A DNA stretch of 33,463 nucleotides, from assembly GCF_000513195.1 (NCBI RefSeq), contig NZ_CBVI010000110.1, forward strand, positions 1 through 33,463, given 5' to 3'. This stretch comes from Bacteroides timonensis. Its GTDB lineage: Bacteria; Bacteroidota; Bacteroidia; Bacteroidales; Bacteroidaceae. Positions within the stretch are counted from its first letter, which is position 1. Every line of letters begins with the position of its first letter. The translations under genes were made by a program, and so were the position numbers. The notes below the pieces were generated by a model. It was not told the DNA's origin and made no database searches. It worked only from the letters and a program-made list of their open reading frames with translations. This document shows positions 25,183-32,309 of this stretch, in pieces.

Positions 25183-25207
25183 GGAAGCGGGAGTCTTTCC
25201 CGCTTCC
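25183..25207. terminator. Bidirectional terminator between eCIS and defence operon
   Basis: GGAAGCGGGA (25183-25192) pairs perfectly with TCCCGCTTCC (25198-25207) around a five-base loop, with TATTTAT on one side and AATA-rich DNA on the other. Its right arm touches the stop codon of the convergent helicase gene. It should end transcription from both sides. The stretch 25100-25182 shows no gene. Confidence 0.8.
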
Positions 25208-26286
25208 TATTTATATTTCAATATACCATCTATATTTAATTCTTCGTCATAATTATATATGATTGCCACACTATACCGAGCTCTTGTAATAGCAACATAC
25301 AATTTACATTTGCTTGTCGCTGCTAATGGCTTATTGCCAATAAGCCAATCTAATATTGCTTGAGTTGGATATATCAATATTCTGTCAAATGATAATCCTT
25401 TAGAAGCTCCAAAATTTAATGTAGGACACGAATCGTTCGTTCTTGTTTTTATATTATATCTCAATTGGACTGGCTGATATTTGCTTAAATAATCATCCAC
25501 ATCGAATGGCCGTATAAGAAAGACACCTTTGTGTTCGACATCATCAGTATTATCTGATATTGTTGCACTCATATCTGGATATAACTTATTAGAAAAGTCA
25601 CATATTGCAGATACGCATCTATGGTTAATATTTAATGATGTGGAATCAATCTCAAGATTAAATTTCTTTCTGATAGAGTCAAAATATAACAATATATTTG
25701 ACCTTTGATATTTTTTATTTTTGGATGAGTTATTGGTAGAAAATGTACCTTGCCTTGGATCACCGACTAATATTATTTCTAATGAAGTAGGAAATAATTT
25801 ATTCAAAAAGTCCAAATCATATCCTGCTAAATCCTGCACCTCATCAATGAAGATATGAGAATATATATTAGTAATCCTTTTTATGACTGTTCCTTTTGAT
25901 TTTTCATCACATCTACAGACAAATTTAGCTATTTTATCAGAGTATATCTTGCCATCTGTCGTTAAATAATGACGTGCGACATCGGTTTCTTTTGTTCCTT
26001 TAGCAGAAATGCCATTATACAAATATAGTCCAGATATTTTATCCGAATATAAATAACTCTGATATGGTTTAACACCATGCTGAAGTAAAAAGGAAAACCA
26101 TGTCTGGATTTTCACATTAGCAGGAACACATTTATTCAATTCCACAAATTTCTTGCGGATTTCCTTTTCATTTTCTTCTGTATAGGTGGTAATAAGTATT
26201 TGAACTCCTTGCAAGCGAAGAGCTTCTTTTACTAAATGAGTAGTCTTACCAGATCCTGCTGCTGCAATTATAACTTTATTACTCAT
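25207..26286 (-). CDS. Compact UvrD-like helicase (GajB-like)
   Basis: This is a 359-residue superfamily 1 helicase. Motifs in order: Walker A AAAGSGKTT (8-16), motif Ia-like LITTYTEENEKEI (31-43), motif II FIDEVQDL (146-153), motif III LVGDPRQG (173-180), motif IV-like NINHRC (219-224), motif V GASKGLSFDRILIYP (293-307) and motif VI LYVAITRAR (329-337). The order and adjacency to an OLD-type nuclease match the GajAB pair of Gabija anti-phage defence. It is clearly shorter than the well-studied GajB (about 490 residues), leaving little room for the 1B/2B accessory domains. Its ATG overlaps the upstream gene by 8 nt. AT-rich, unlike the eCIS backbone. Confidence 0.85.
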   Translation of the reverse strand: MSNKVIIAAAGSGKTTHLVKEALRLQGVQILITTYTEENEKEIRKKFVELNKCVPANVKIQTWFSFLLQHGVKPYQSYLYSDKISGLYLYNGISAKGTKETDVARHYLTTDGKIYSDKIAKFVCRCDEKSKGTVIKRITNIYSHIFIDEVQDLAGYDLDFLNKLFPTSLEIILVGDPRQGTFSTNNSSKNKKYQRSNILLYFDSIRKKFNLEIDSTSLNINHRCVSAICDFSNKLYPDMSATISDNTDDVEHKGVFLIRPFDVDDYLSKYQPVQLRYNIKTRTNDSCPTLNFGASKGLSFDRILIYPTQAILDWLIGNKPLAATSKCKLYVAITRARYSVAIIYNYDEELNIDGILKYK

Positions 26287-27910
26287 CTATCGAATCTTTT
26301 ATATAATCTGGAAATGTCAACTGTTCTTTAGTCTTAAATATTTTCAATGCACAATCTGTTTTATGAGATTTCATATATTTGTGTAAATCGTCAATATCAG
26401 TATAATGTGTACCTAAAATCAGATTCATCTTTTCTATATTATTTGATTTTACAATTTTAGGTTCCATCGTATTATAATTAAATGGTTTGTCACCTATTTT
26501 TAATGAGCCAGAATCAATAGCCATATCATAGCATATCTGAATATTGGGTAAATCTTTATACTCTTTATATTTTTCTTGCAAGGCTTGAATATTTCCATCA
26601 TTATCTGTTACAACAACAATAGATACATCCAAATATTTAGCTATTTCCAAGAAACGTAAAAAAGAAAGATTTCCGACAGCAATGACATCAACACCATTTT
26701 CTATCGGCATTTTTCCATATCTTACAAGATATGCCTTTTGGATAACCAATTCGTCAGAATCGCCTTCTACTAAAATAGCTTTTCTACAAAGGAGAAGTCT
26801 CAATGTGTCATATCCTGACAGTTTTTCAAAATATTCGATAGTATCATCAGACAATTCATTTAATCGCAATGTCTTTTTATCATGTAATAAAATAAGTGAT
26901 TTTAGCCCCAACTTATTTGCTACAAAACTACTATGAGTTGATATTAATATTTGTTTATCTGCACAATGTTCCTTTATTGTAGCAATAAGTTCATTGAGTT
27001 TTGAATATGAAAGGTGATTTTCAGGCTCTTCCATCAAAAGAATGCTGGCTTCTTTTGCCTTTTTATGTCCTAATGCCAGTTTTGTTTTGACTATACATTG
27101 TTCCCCTTTACCAATATAATTAAAAGGAATCTTATCAAGATAAGTCATTAGACAACTTTCCCATGCATTCTTAGAAGATAAGTCAACAGAAAGTTCGACA
27201 TTCTTGTTGGAAATTTTACTGGCATCTTTTAACCTTGCATTGATATTGCCAATAGATTCCTCGCCCATAAACACTTCTTGCATTTTTCGATAGGCCTGTG
27301 TTATATCAACGACTTCTTTTGTATCTAAACATTCTTTGATTATCCGTGAAATATAAATATCAGAACCGTTTTGGTAACGATTGCTTGAAGAATCAATCAA
27401 TGCAGATTTTAATGGTATATTCCGACTCGTTATTGAACTGTCGCGGGCAAAGGTAGTCCATACTACATCATAATATTCAATAGGAATGGTCTTTACCTCC
27501 TGTTTTATTAATTCTTCATATACATCCCTATATCGTTCATCGAAGGCAATCTTGTAAGATAATCCACAATCATCTTGCCTTTTACTATTACCATTTCCAC
27601 AAAACATTGGACAATCATCACCTCCGATATATAATTCAATTAAGATATAGGGTAGCTGTGCAGGTCTCTGTTTTTTTAGGTTATCAAGATATTCCGCAAC
27701 AATGTCATTATTAAATAAATATTGAGATAGTTCATTTTTAAGGTATCGACCATTTAACATACCTGTAAGTGCCAAATGAATAGCTTCAATTATAGTTGAT
27801 TTTCCCGATTCATTGTTACCAACGAGAATATTGACACCTTTATTGAGAGTTATATCGAAGTTTCCTTTATAGCTCTTATAATTTTCTATATGTAGTGACT
27901 TTATATACAT
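26279..27910 (-). CDS. OLD-family ATPase-TOPRIM nuclease (GajA-like)
   Basis: This 543-residue protein joins an ABC-type ATPase head to a TOPRIM nuclease. Walker A is VGNNESGKST (30-39), the signature-like GKGEQ is near 268, Walker B is ILLMEEPENHLS (290-301), and the switch His is in ISTHSS (324-329). TOPRIM residues are ILVEGDSDE (380-388, Glu and acidic cluster) and VVTDNDG (433-439), followed by NTMEPKIV (480-487). The order matches GajA, which nicks or cuts DNA when nucleotide levels fall. A Cys cluster (C101, C105, C116 approximately) sits in an insertion in the ATPase. ATG at 27910 forms TGATG with the preceding stop; TTG at 27913 is the alternative. Confidence 0.9.
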   Translation of the reverse strand: MYIKSLHIENYKSYKGNFDITLNKGVNILVGNNESGKSTIIEAIHLALTGMLNGRYLKNELSQYLFNNDIVAEYLDNLKKQRPAQLPYILIELYIGGDDCPMFCGNGNSKRQDDCGLSYKIAFDERYRDVYEELIKQEVKTIPIEYYDVVWTTFARDSSITSRNIPLKSALIDSSSNRYQNGSDIYISRIIKECLDTKEVVDITQAYRKMQEVFMGEESIGNINARLKDASKISNKNVELSVDLSSKNAWESCLMTYLDKIPFNYIGKGEQCIVKTKLALGHKKAKEASILLMEEPENHLSYSKLNELIATIKEHCADKQILISTHSSFVANKLGLKSLILLHDKKTLRLNELSDDTIEYFEKLSGYDTLRLLLCRKAILVEGDSDELVIQKAYLVRYGKMPIENGVDVIAVGNLSFLRFLEIAKYLDVSIVVVTDNDGNIQALQEKYKEYKDLPNIQICYDMAIDSGSLKIGDKPFNYNTMEPKIVKSNNIEKMNLILGTHYTDIDDLHKYMKSHKTDCALKIFKTKEQLTFPDYIKDSIDE

Positions 27911-28626
27911 CAATTTATCAATTTCAGAGTTAAAAATCCGATAAGAATAGCAACTGTAAAACTGGCTAAAGTACCTATTAATACATACTCTGTGATTTTA
28001 ATTTCTTTCGCCTTATTCAATTCTCCAAAACGAAATATAGATTTAGCCGCTAATAAGAATCCAACACCTTCTATGTTTCCAGTGAGAATAAAAGTCAAGA
28101 TTAGTATGCGTTCTAAATATCCTATTGATTTTCCCGCATTTGGAAGGCTCTGAGATGCACTGTCTTTTGGACTCCACCGTTTAATGAATAAATTAAGGAA
28201 TATTGAAGTAGGAGTCAGTATAAGCAGATAAGCAGTAATCACGTACCAAAAGTGAAGATCATTCAAATTATCAGCAATCCATTCTAACTTAAAATTTCCA
28301 TCATTATATAAAAAGAGCCATAAAGCAAATATAACTATTACATGGAAAAATTGGTCTATAACAAATGTGCTCAACTTCTCTTTCATTGTGGATTTAACGA
28401 AATCCACGATAAAATGAGTCAAGAAAACTACAGATGGAATAATCCAATTATCCCATTGAGCTACAAACAAGTAGGAGGTGATGGCATGAATCAGGCAATG
28501 TAGGATTAAAGATTTTAATTTAACCCATCCTTCTTTTCTCTTGTTATCGCAAATACCATCTGTCTGCAAAATAAAATCAGAAAAAATGTGGGCAAATAGC
28601 AACCTTAATAATATCAGTATATCCAT
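27910..28626 (-). CDS. DUF3307 multi-pass membrane protein
   Basis: This 238-residue protein has about six to seven hydrophobic segments (roughly 1-17, 40-57, 62-78, 91-107, 124-148, 171-192, 213-236). Family-type polar residues line the N-terminal helices: H13..SDF..Q21.D23, H43...H47, THF..D75..K, and DQ..H95. Repeated His/Asp within membrane helices suggest a metal site, which is inference. The C-terminal part carries GKSIGYLERILIL, LLAAKSIFRFGE and EYVLIGTLAS, the other conserved DUF3307 blocks. The gene joins both neighbours by one-base stop/start overlaps (TAATG before, TGATG after). DUF3307 and SatD genes often occur as neighbours; their joint role is not known to me. Confidence 0.88.
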   Translation of the reverse strand: MDILILLRLLFAHIFSDFILQTDGICDNKRKEGWVKLKSLILHCLIHAITSYLFVAQWDNWIIPSVVFLTHFIVDFVKSTMKEKLSTFVIDQFFHVIVIFALWLFLYNDGNFKLEWIADNLNDLHFWYVITAYLLILTPTSIFLNLFIKRWSPKDSASQSLPNAGKSIGYLERILILTFILTGNIEGVGFLLAAKSIFRFGELNKAKEIKITEYVLIGTLASFTVAILIGFLTLKLIN

Positions 28627-29267
28627 TATAGTAGTTTTTTAGTTATCAATACAGCGTATCGTTCTAAATAAATACGAATAAGATTTTCTTTTGCAGTTCC
28701 AAGCAATTTACTTATATTTTGAGCGGTTTTATTATATTTTACCGCAATATCCTTTTGTGGCGTTTGATGAAGTAATGCCTGATATACAACTTGTGCTTGT
28801 GTGCACGTCCAACCGGAAATAATATCATCCGCAAATGCTGTACTTACTTTCAATTCCTCATTGATGTCTTCCCATCTCGTTCTTATTGTCAATCTCCGTT
28901 TCCCAATTTCATCAAGTCCCCAACCGGAAAAACGGAATGCTTCGCCATCAGAAATAACAACCTTGTCTGATGTATAAGAAATTTCTCCGATTCCAAGGGC
29001 GATACGCGCATCCCATATACCCTTACTCTGAAAAGGGGTATTGCTTTTAAGACCGGCTCTTAATAGTACTGCTATCTTTAGTGTTTCTTCTGGCTTATCT
29101 ACAATCAATTGAAAACTATCTCCTCTAAATAGTTCTATTTTCAAAGGGCTTAAAATCCTCAACTCGTCCGCTATTCGTGGGATAGAGTCTATCAAATGTT
29201 TTCTCCAATCAACTTTTATCGTTGTTGAATTGACAATATCTCCTGTTATAACACCTTTTATATCCAT
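28626..29267 (-). CDS. SatD-like protein: cyclase-like palm domain plus HTH
   Basis: The product has 213 residues from ATG at 29267 (ATG at 29288 would add seven). The N-terminal domain (about 1-115) follows the class III nucleotidyl-cyclase/GGDEF-type palm layout: GVITGDIVNS with D10 at the first strand, LFRGDSFQLIV with the GD turn at D50, DARIALGIGEI, then SDGEAFRFSGWGLDE where cyclases have G.A.N.A.RL. About 157-200 look like a sigma-4/LuxR-type HTH (QAQVVYQALLHQTPQKDIAV, TAQNISKLLGTA). The SatD family fits this length and text; activity is unproven. It is first in a four-gene operon behind three palindromic operators, so it may both sense and autoregulate. The start at 29267 leaves a 5' leader of about 23 nt from the predicted promoter. 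Confidence 0.8.
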   Translation of the reverse strand: MDIKGVITGDIVNSTTIKVDWRKHLIDSIPRIADELRILSPLKIELFRGDSFQLIVDKPEETLKIAVLLRAGLKSNTPFQSKGIWDARIALGIGEISYTSDKVVISDGEAFRFSGWGLDEIGKRRLTIRTRWEDINEELKVSTAFADDIISGWTCTQAQVVYQALLHQTPQKDIAVKYNKTAQNISKLLGTAKENLIRIYLERYAVLITKKLL

Positions 29268-29296
29268 ATTCTGTTTATAATTGAACATCTATGTTA

Positions 29297-29327
29297 CAAA
29301 GGTAATATATCTCCCATATAAATCAAC
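29297..29327 (-). promoter_or_regulatory. Promoter of the SatD-DUF3307-GajAB-like operon
   Basis: On the minus strand TACCTTTG (29297-29304) is a consensus -7 box and GTTG (29324-29327) a -33 match with a 19-bp gap. Transcription should start near 29290. The -33 element lies inside the first palindrome, the classical layout for repression. Confidence 0.7.
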
Positions 29328-29395
29328 CAAAATTGGTTGTTTTTTAAATATCAACCGAAATTGGTTGTTTAATGGACTACAACCAATTTCGGTTG
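29324..29395 (-). promoter_or_regulatory. Array of three 16-bp palindromic operators, 28-bp period
   Basis: CAACCAAAATTGGTTG (29324-29339), CAACCGAAATTGGTTG (29352-29367) and CAACCAATTTCGGTTG (29380-29395) begin exactly 28 bp apart. The third is the exact reverse complement of the second. Half-site is CAACC(A/G)A. The 12-bp gaps are AT-rich and unrelated. The first copy covers the -33 box. The natural candidate ligand is the HTH of the SatD-like protein encoded next door, but this is inference. Confidence 0.9.
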
Positions 29396-29404
29396 ATAGA
29401 ATTA

Positions 29405-29521
29405 TTACTCATTTCCGAGCAGCAGATGTTCCAGAATCTCATCGTTCGTGATGCGTTTCAATTCGTCCCTCACAATCTTTCTCGCCTTGTTCTTAATACG
29501 GCTCTGTAACAACAACTGCAT
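29405..29521 (-). CDS. Small overlapping frame, possible frameshifted C-terminus
   Basis: The frame has 38 residues, MQLLLQSRIKNKARKIVRDE then LKRITNDEILEHLLLGNE. It overlaps the 3' end of the 29470-29709 gene by 52 nt in another frame. Its sequence looks more like real protein (amphipathic, charged) than the CSCCYRAVLRTRRERL tail of the overlapping frame, so one possibility is that a frameshift split a single 115-residue gene. Otherwise it is a tiny coupled gene. There is no strong ribosome site. Confidence 0.35.
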   Translation of the reverse strand: MQLLLQSRIKNKARKIVRDELKRITNDEILEHLLLGNE

Positions 29522-29709
29522 GGAATACCCATAGCTTTATAAACCTGTGTCCATTTTTCCTTTGCCAGTTCAAACCAATAAGGATGTTTATTCAAATGAG
29601 CATCTTTACAAATGACAAAATGTCCATAGGCTTCATAAAGAATCATACGGGCCTTAAATAGCCGCCTCTGCTGTTCATGCCTCCAAAGTTTGTTTCTTTT
29701 GTCCATCAT
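29470..29709 (-). CDS. Conserved-looking small Bacteroidales hypothetical protein
   Basis: This 79-residue basic protein begins MMDKRNKLWRHEQQRRLFKA and contains YGHFVICKDAHLNKHPYWFE, then LAKEKWTQVYKAMGIPCSCC. I recognise no domain. The regular aromatic/basic pattern and a Cys cluster near the end suggest a small nucleic-acid or metal-binding protein; this is weak. Its first ATG overlaps the stop of a 14-codon leader frame, and ATG at 29706 is equally possible. The last 16 residues may be out of frame (see the overlapping small frame at 29405). Confidence 0.55.
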   Translation of the reverse strand: MMDKRNKLWRHEQQRRLFKARMILYEAYGHFVICKDAHLNKHPYWFELAKEKWTQVYKAMGIPCSCCYRAVLRTRRERL

Positions 29710-29750
29710 CTTTCTGTATTAAAGTTAGGATGAACAATGATCTTTCTCAT
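29706..29750 (-). CDS. Possible 14-residue leader peptide
   Basis: MRKIIVHPNFNTER is read from ATG at 29750, preceded by an unusually good ribosome site (AGAAAGGAGAAATAAC). Its TGA overlaps the start of the 29709 gene, so it could deliver ribosomes to that gene. A GCGTA/TACGC hairpin sits just before the ribosome site, as also seen before the phosphoesterase gene. Confidence 0.4.
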   Translation of the reverse strand: MRKIIVHPNFNTER

Positions 29751-29816
29751 GTTATTTCTCCTTTCTGCGTATCGCTACGCTAATTCATTGTTAAGTAAGG
29801 CTTACTCATTTACGCA

Positions 29817-30053
29817 TTAGCTTGACATCCAATCACAATCCGAATGATAGCCATAATAAGTTTTGCCATCACCACCTAAGTCCCAAGGGGAGGTCAATTC
29901 AATGGAATGTGTTGGCAACAATTCATATTTCCCCTGGCTAATCAACATTCTCACACGTCTTCTGAATCGTTTTGACGCCACTTTCTTTCCTCTCTTTTGT
30001 GACTTACAACAACAGCAAACGCCTGCAGGAAATTTCTTCCTCGATCTACTCAT
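29817..30053 (-). CDS. Small Cys-rich basic Bacteroidales hypothetical protein
   Basis: These 78 residues start MSRSRKKFPAGVCCCCKSQK, continue GKKVASKRFRRRVRMLISQG, and end with SPWDLGGDGKTYYGYHSDCD. The 'SRSR+K.P..G....S.K..KK.A...FRR' opening and the 'W....DGK.Y' end match a small family I know from Bacteroides genomes without known function. Four consecutive Cys could bind metal. ATG at 30053 is chosen; the frame is open upstream to 30113, but that part (MSNRSIISARHVVL) lacks the family look. Confidence 0.65.
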   Translation of the reverse strand: MSRSRKKFPAGVCCCCKSQKRGKKVASKRFRRRVRMLISQGKYELLPTHSIELTSPWDLGGDGKTYYGYHSDCDWMSS

Positions 30054-30217
30054 ATTAAATGTAATGTTATGAAGCACAACATGCCTTGCACTAATTATGC
30101 TTCGGTTAGACATTACATCTTTTTACTGCTAAAATTCATATTATATAGTTTATTGTCAATTCACAACGGCCTTTTACACGTCATTTCTACCAATACGGTC
30201 AGGATGAATAGAGAGAT

Positions 30218-30397
30218 TTACTCTTCCCATCCTCGTTTATGCTTTAGTTTCCGGCTATAGTTCTTCACCGATGTATGCACATGATGTGTGGCATGAAAAC
30301 CAGGACCCAATAATTCTTTTTCGGCTTCACGACTTCCTTTCTTCATCGCTCTGACGTAATCGTCCAGCGAGAGTGAGGAGCTATTTTTCTTTCCCAT
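30218..30397 (-). CDS. Small basic protein coupled to the phosphoesterase
   Basis: These 59 residues start MGKKNSSSLSLDDYVRAMKK, continue GSREAEKELLGPGFHATHHV, and end in KHKRGWEE. The start overlaps the 3' end of the phosphoesterase gene by 17 nt, so it is probably translated from the same message. The order Ser-rich start, SREAE helix and basic tail repeats in small Bacteroides hypotheticals I have seen, but I cannot assign a function. Between its stop and the gene at 30053 there are about 160 bp with no clear feature. Confidence 0.6.
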   Translation of the reverse strand: MGKKNSSSLSLDDYVRAMKKGSREAEKELLGPGFHATHHVHTSVKNYSRKLKHKRGWEE

Positions 30398-30971
30398 CTT
30401 TATTTCGATCGATCTGTTTCAGAATAATCTTTTGTACTTGCTCATATGAAACGGGAGTATAGTTGTTGTTATCGACTCCAACATCGTATTGCGTAGGGAA
30501 AAGCATACCGAGACGCTGCGTATCTACTCCGGTACTATCGGGGCAGGTATGTACATGCCCGAAGAGTTGCCATACATCCCGATAAGCGCCACCATAACAG
30601 AGGAACGGATAGTGGTTCAGGTAAATACTACGCTTTCCTATTTCAATTTGCATCTGCACCGCCACTTCCTCAAACCGGCTCATATATCCTTGACGTATAT
30701 TCTTTCGATCATGATTACCCATGATCAGACAAATCTTGCCATTCAACCTATCGAGTATTTTTGTCCATTCGGCAGAACCTCCCAAACAAAAATCCCCCAA
30801 ATGAAAGACCGTATCTTCAGGTTGCACGACCCGATTCCAGTTGGTAATCAATACTTCATTCATATGATCCACATCGTTGAACGGACGATGACAAAAATGA
30901 ATAATATTCGCATGACTAAAATGTGTATCGGATGTAAAAAACGTATGTTCAGCTTCAAATTTATAATTCAT
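30381..30971 (-). CDS. Calcineurin-like metallophosphoesterase
   Basis: This 196-residue two-metal phosphoesterase has all family motifs in order: FFTSDTHFSHANII (D-x-H, about 12-25), VFHLGDFCLGG (GD, about 55-65), LIMGNHDRK (GNHD, about 83-91), YLNHYPFLCYGG (metal His, about 117-128) and WQLFGHVHTCPDS (GHVH, about 134-146). These single-domain proteins resemble the small phosphoesterases encoded by phages and mobile elements; the substrate is unknown. The start is supported by AGAAAGGAGAAATT just before the ATG and by a promoter at 31101. The gene overlaps a small downstream gene. Confidence 0.93.
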   Translation of the reverse strand: MNYKFEAEHTFFTSDTHFSHANIIHFCHRPFNDVDHMNEVLITNWNRVVQPEDTVFHLGDFCLGGSAEWTKILDRLNGKICLIMGNHDRKNIRQGYMSRFEEVAVQMQIEIGKRSIYLNHYPFLCYGGAYRDVWQLFGHVHTCPDSTGVDTQRLGMLFPTQYDVGVDNNNYTPVSYEQVQKIILKQIDRNKDGKEK

Positions 30972-31100
30972 AATTTCTCCTTTCTGCGCATCACTGCGCG
31001 TCTATATTAATCTAAATAATGGGGAATGTGGAGAAGGAAACAGGTGGTAAGTCTGTGTTTTTCATTCCGTTTTTTGCTTTCCCTGCATCGAAAAAGTTTG

Positions 31101-31132
31101 CAAAAATAATGTAAGCATTCGACTTCTACAAA
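31101..31132 (-). promoter_or_regulatory. Promoter of the phosphoesterase transcript
   Basis: Reading the minus strand, TTTG (29-32 of this block, 31129-31132) and TATTTTTG (31101-31108) are separated by exactly 20 bp, matching the Bacteroidales consensus. This predicts a leader of about 120 nt before the ATG at 30971, ending in a GCGCA/TGCGC hairpin next to the ribosome site. Confidence 0.6.
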
Positions 31133-31390
31133 TCTTTAGGGGATATTTTTTTGAGTATGAGAAGTATATACTATGTATATAAGAATAGGACAGAAGTTGG
31201 TTGATACCATTTACTTCTGCCCAATATTCAAGGAAAGCAAAATTTTTAATTTTCAGTAGGGACATTGTGACTATTTTATTTATACAGTCAACATTTTACA
31301 AAATAACAAAAGCACATCTATTCGGGAATAGGTTTTCATTCAATTACTATATCATACCTAAATCTCTAACTCATTAAAAAATCGACTCCA
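31133..31390. other. Gene-free AT-rich stretch
   Basis: I see no supported gene here. A minus-strand frame of 67 codons (31062-31265) overlaps the phosphoesterase promoter, has no ribosome site and reads as random AT-rich sequence. No hairpin followed by a T tract is obvious after the gene that ends at 31391. Confidence 0.5.
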
Positions 31391-32298
31391 CTATCTTCTT
31401 ATAGAGGAATGTAGTTCCTGCTTTTCATTCAAAGCATCCTTAAAATAATCCGCCGCCAATTGCTTCTCGTCCCCCCAATTATTATACTCTACCGCATCTC
31501 TCCATGAAAGATTAACTGCCATCTGTTGTACTCCATCAATTCTACAACGGATAGACATATTCCTATCACCCGAAGGATAAATCTCAATGTCAGAGATTCT
31601 CTGTAGCATTTTATTAACTGTAACGTCATTCTTAAACTTCTGAATAGCTCTGGCATTCTGTCTTTCCTCCCATTCATCCGCTTCTTTCGTTTCAGAATCA
31701 CGCACTTCATAGCTATCTGCATAACTGGCATTTAACCGATATTCATATGCCGTATTGCTAATCACATCAAGTCGAGCAAATAGTTTTTTTGCCTCTCCGA
31801 CAATATCTGCATCCGAATTAATATCTCCGATGTCCCCTTTACAGATCTTAGTTGCCGCTGCTAAACAGACCATAGCATCCGGCTCCCGAATACTCGTTAT
31901 AACATAAGCATTTTCGTTTACTGCCGCCATTTGTGTTTTTATAGAAGGATTCTTGATATACCGGATATTATATGCGCCCCGTCCAATCACCTCTTCCTGT
32001 AATTCTTCTGACGGCTTAGCAACAAACTGTATATTACTTACATTATTTTTATAGCCTCTCTTTGCACTTTCTCCGTTGGATTTTTTATATACTGCAAAAG
32101 GGATGGCCATTCTTTCACTACTGCCAGTTGAACCTTTTCCGTCGGTTCTTTAATATATACAATATAATTTACATGGTTTCTTACCGCTGCCAGTTGTTGC
32201 CTTTCAGTAGGATTCTCAATGTCCATAATACGCCAACCTTCTTTCTGAAGCTTACCCAGCAATATCATATCTTTTATAAAATCCGGAATTACTCTCAT
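31391..32298 (-). pseudogene. DUF4116-like repeat protein broken by a one-base slip
   Basis: Two frames form one gene of about 302 residues. The first (from ATG 32298) carries repeats of about 22 residues: ENPTERQQLAAVRNHVNYIV, KEPTEKVQLAVVKEWPSLLQ, KNPTEKVQREAIK. It then stops at 32038. The second continues the same repeat (NNVSNIQFVAKPSEELQEEV, IKNPSIKTQMAAVNENAYVI) and ends with a non-repeat domain containing EADEWEERQNARAIQKF. Adding one A to the five-A tract at 32046-32050 joins them perfectly. It may be a pseudogene, a phase-variable gene or a sequencing error. It begins 12 bp after the OmpA-family stop, so they share a transcript. I know of no function for the repeat. Confidence 0.75.
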
Positions 32299-32309
32299 AA
32301 AGCCTATAA

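Noticed and set aside
29324..29395. A short CRISPR-like array (three repeats, regular spacers)
   Set aside because: Repeats are 16 bp and spacers 12 bp, both far too short, the units are individually palindromic, one is inverted, and there are no cas genes. They are operators.
31062..31265. A 67-codon minus-strand gene
   Set aside because: It overlaps a good promoter, lacks a ribosome site and reads as random AT-rich sequence.
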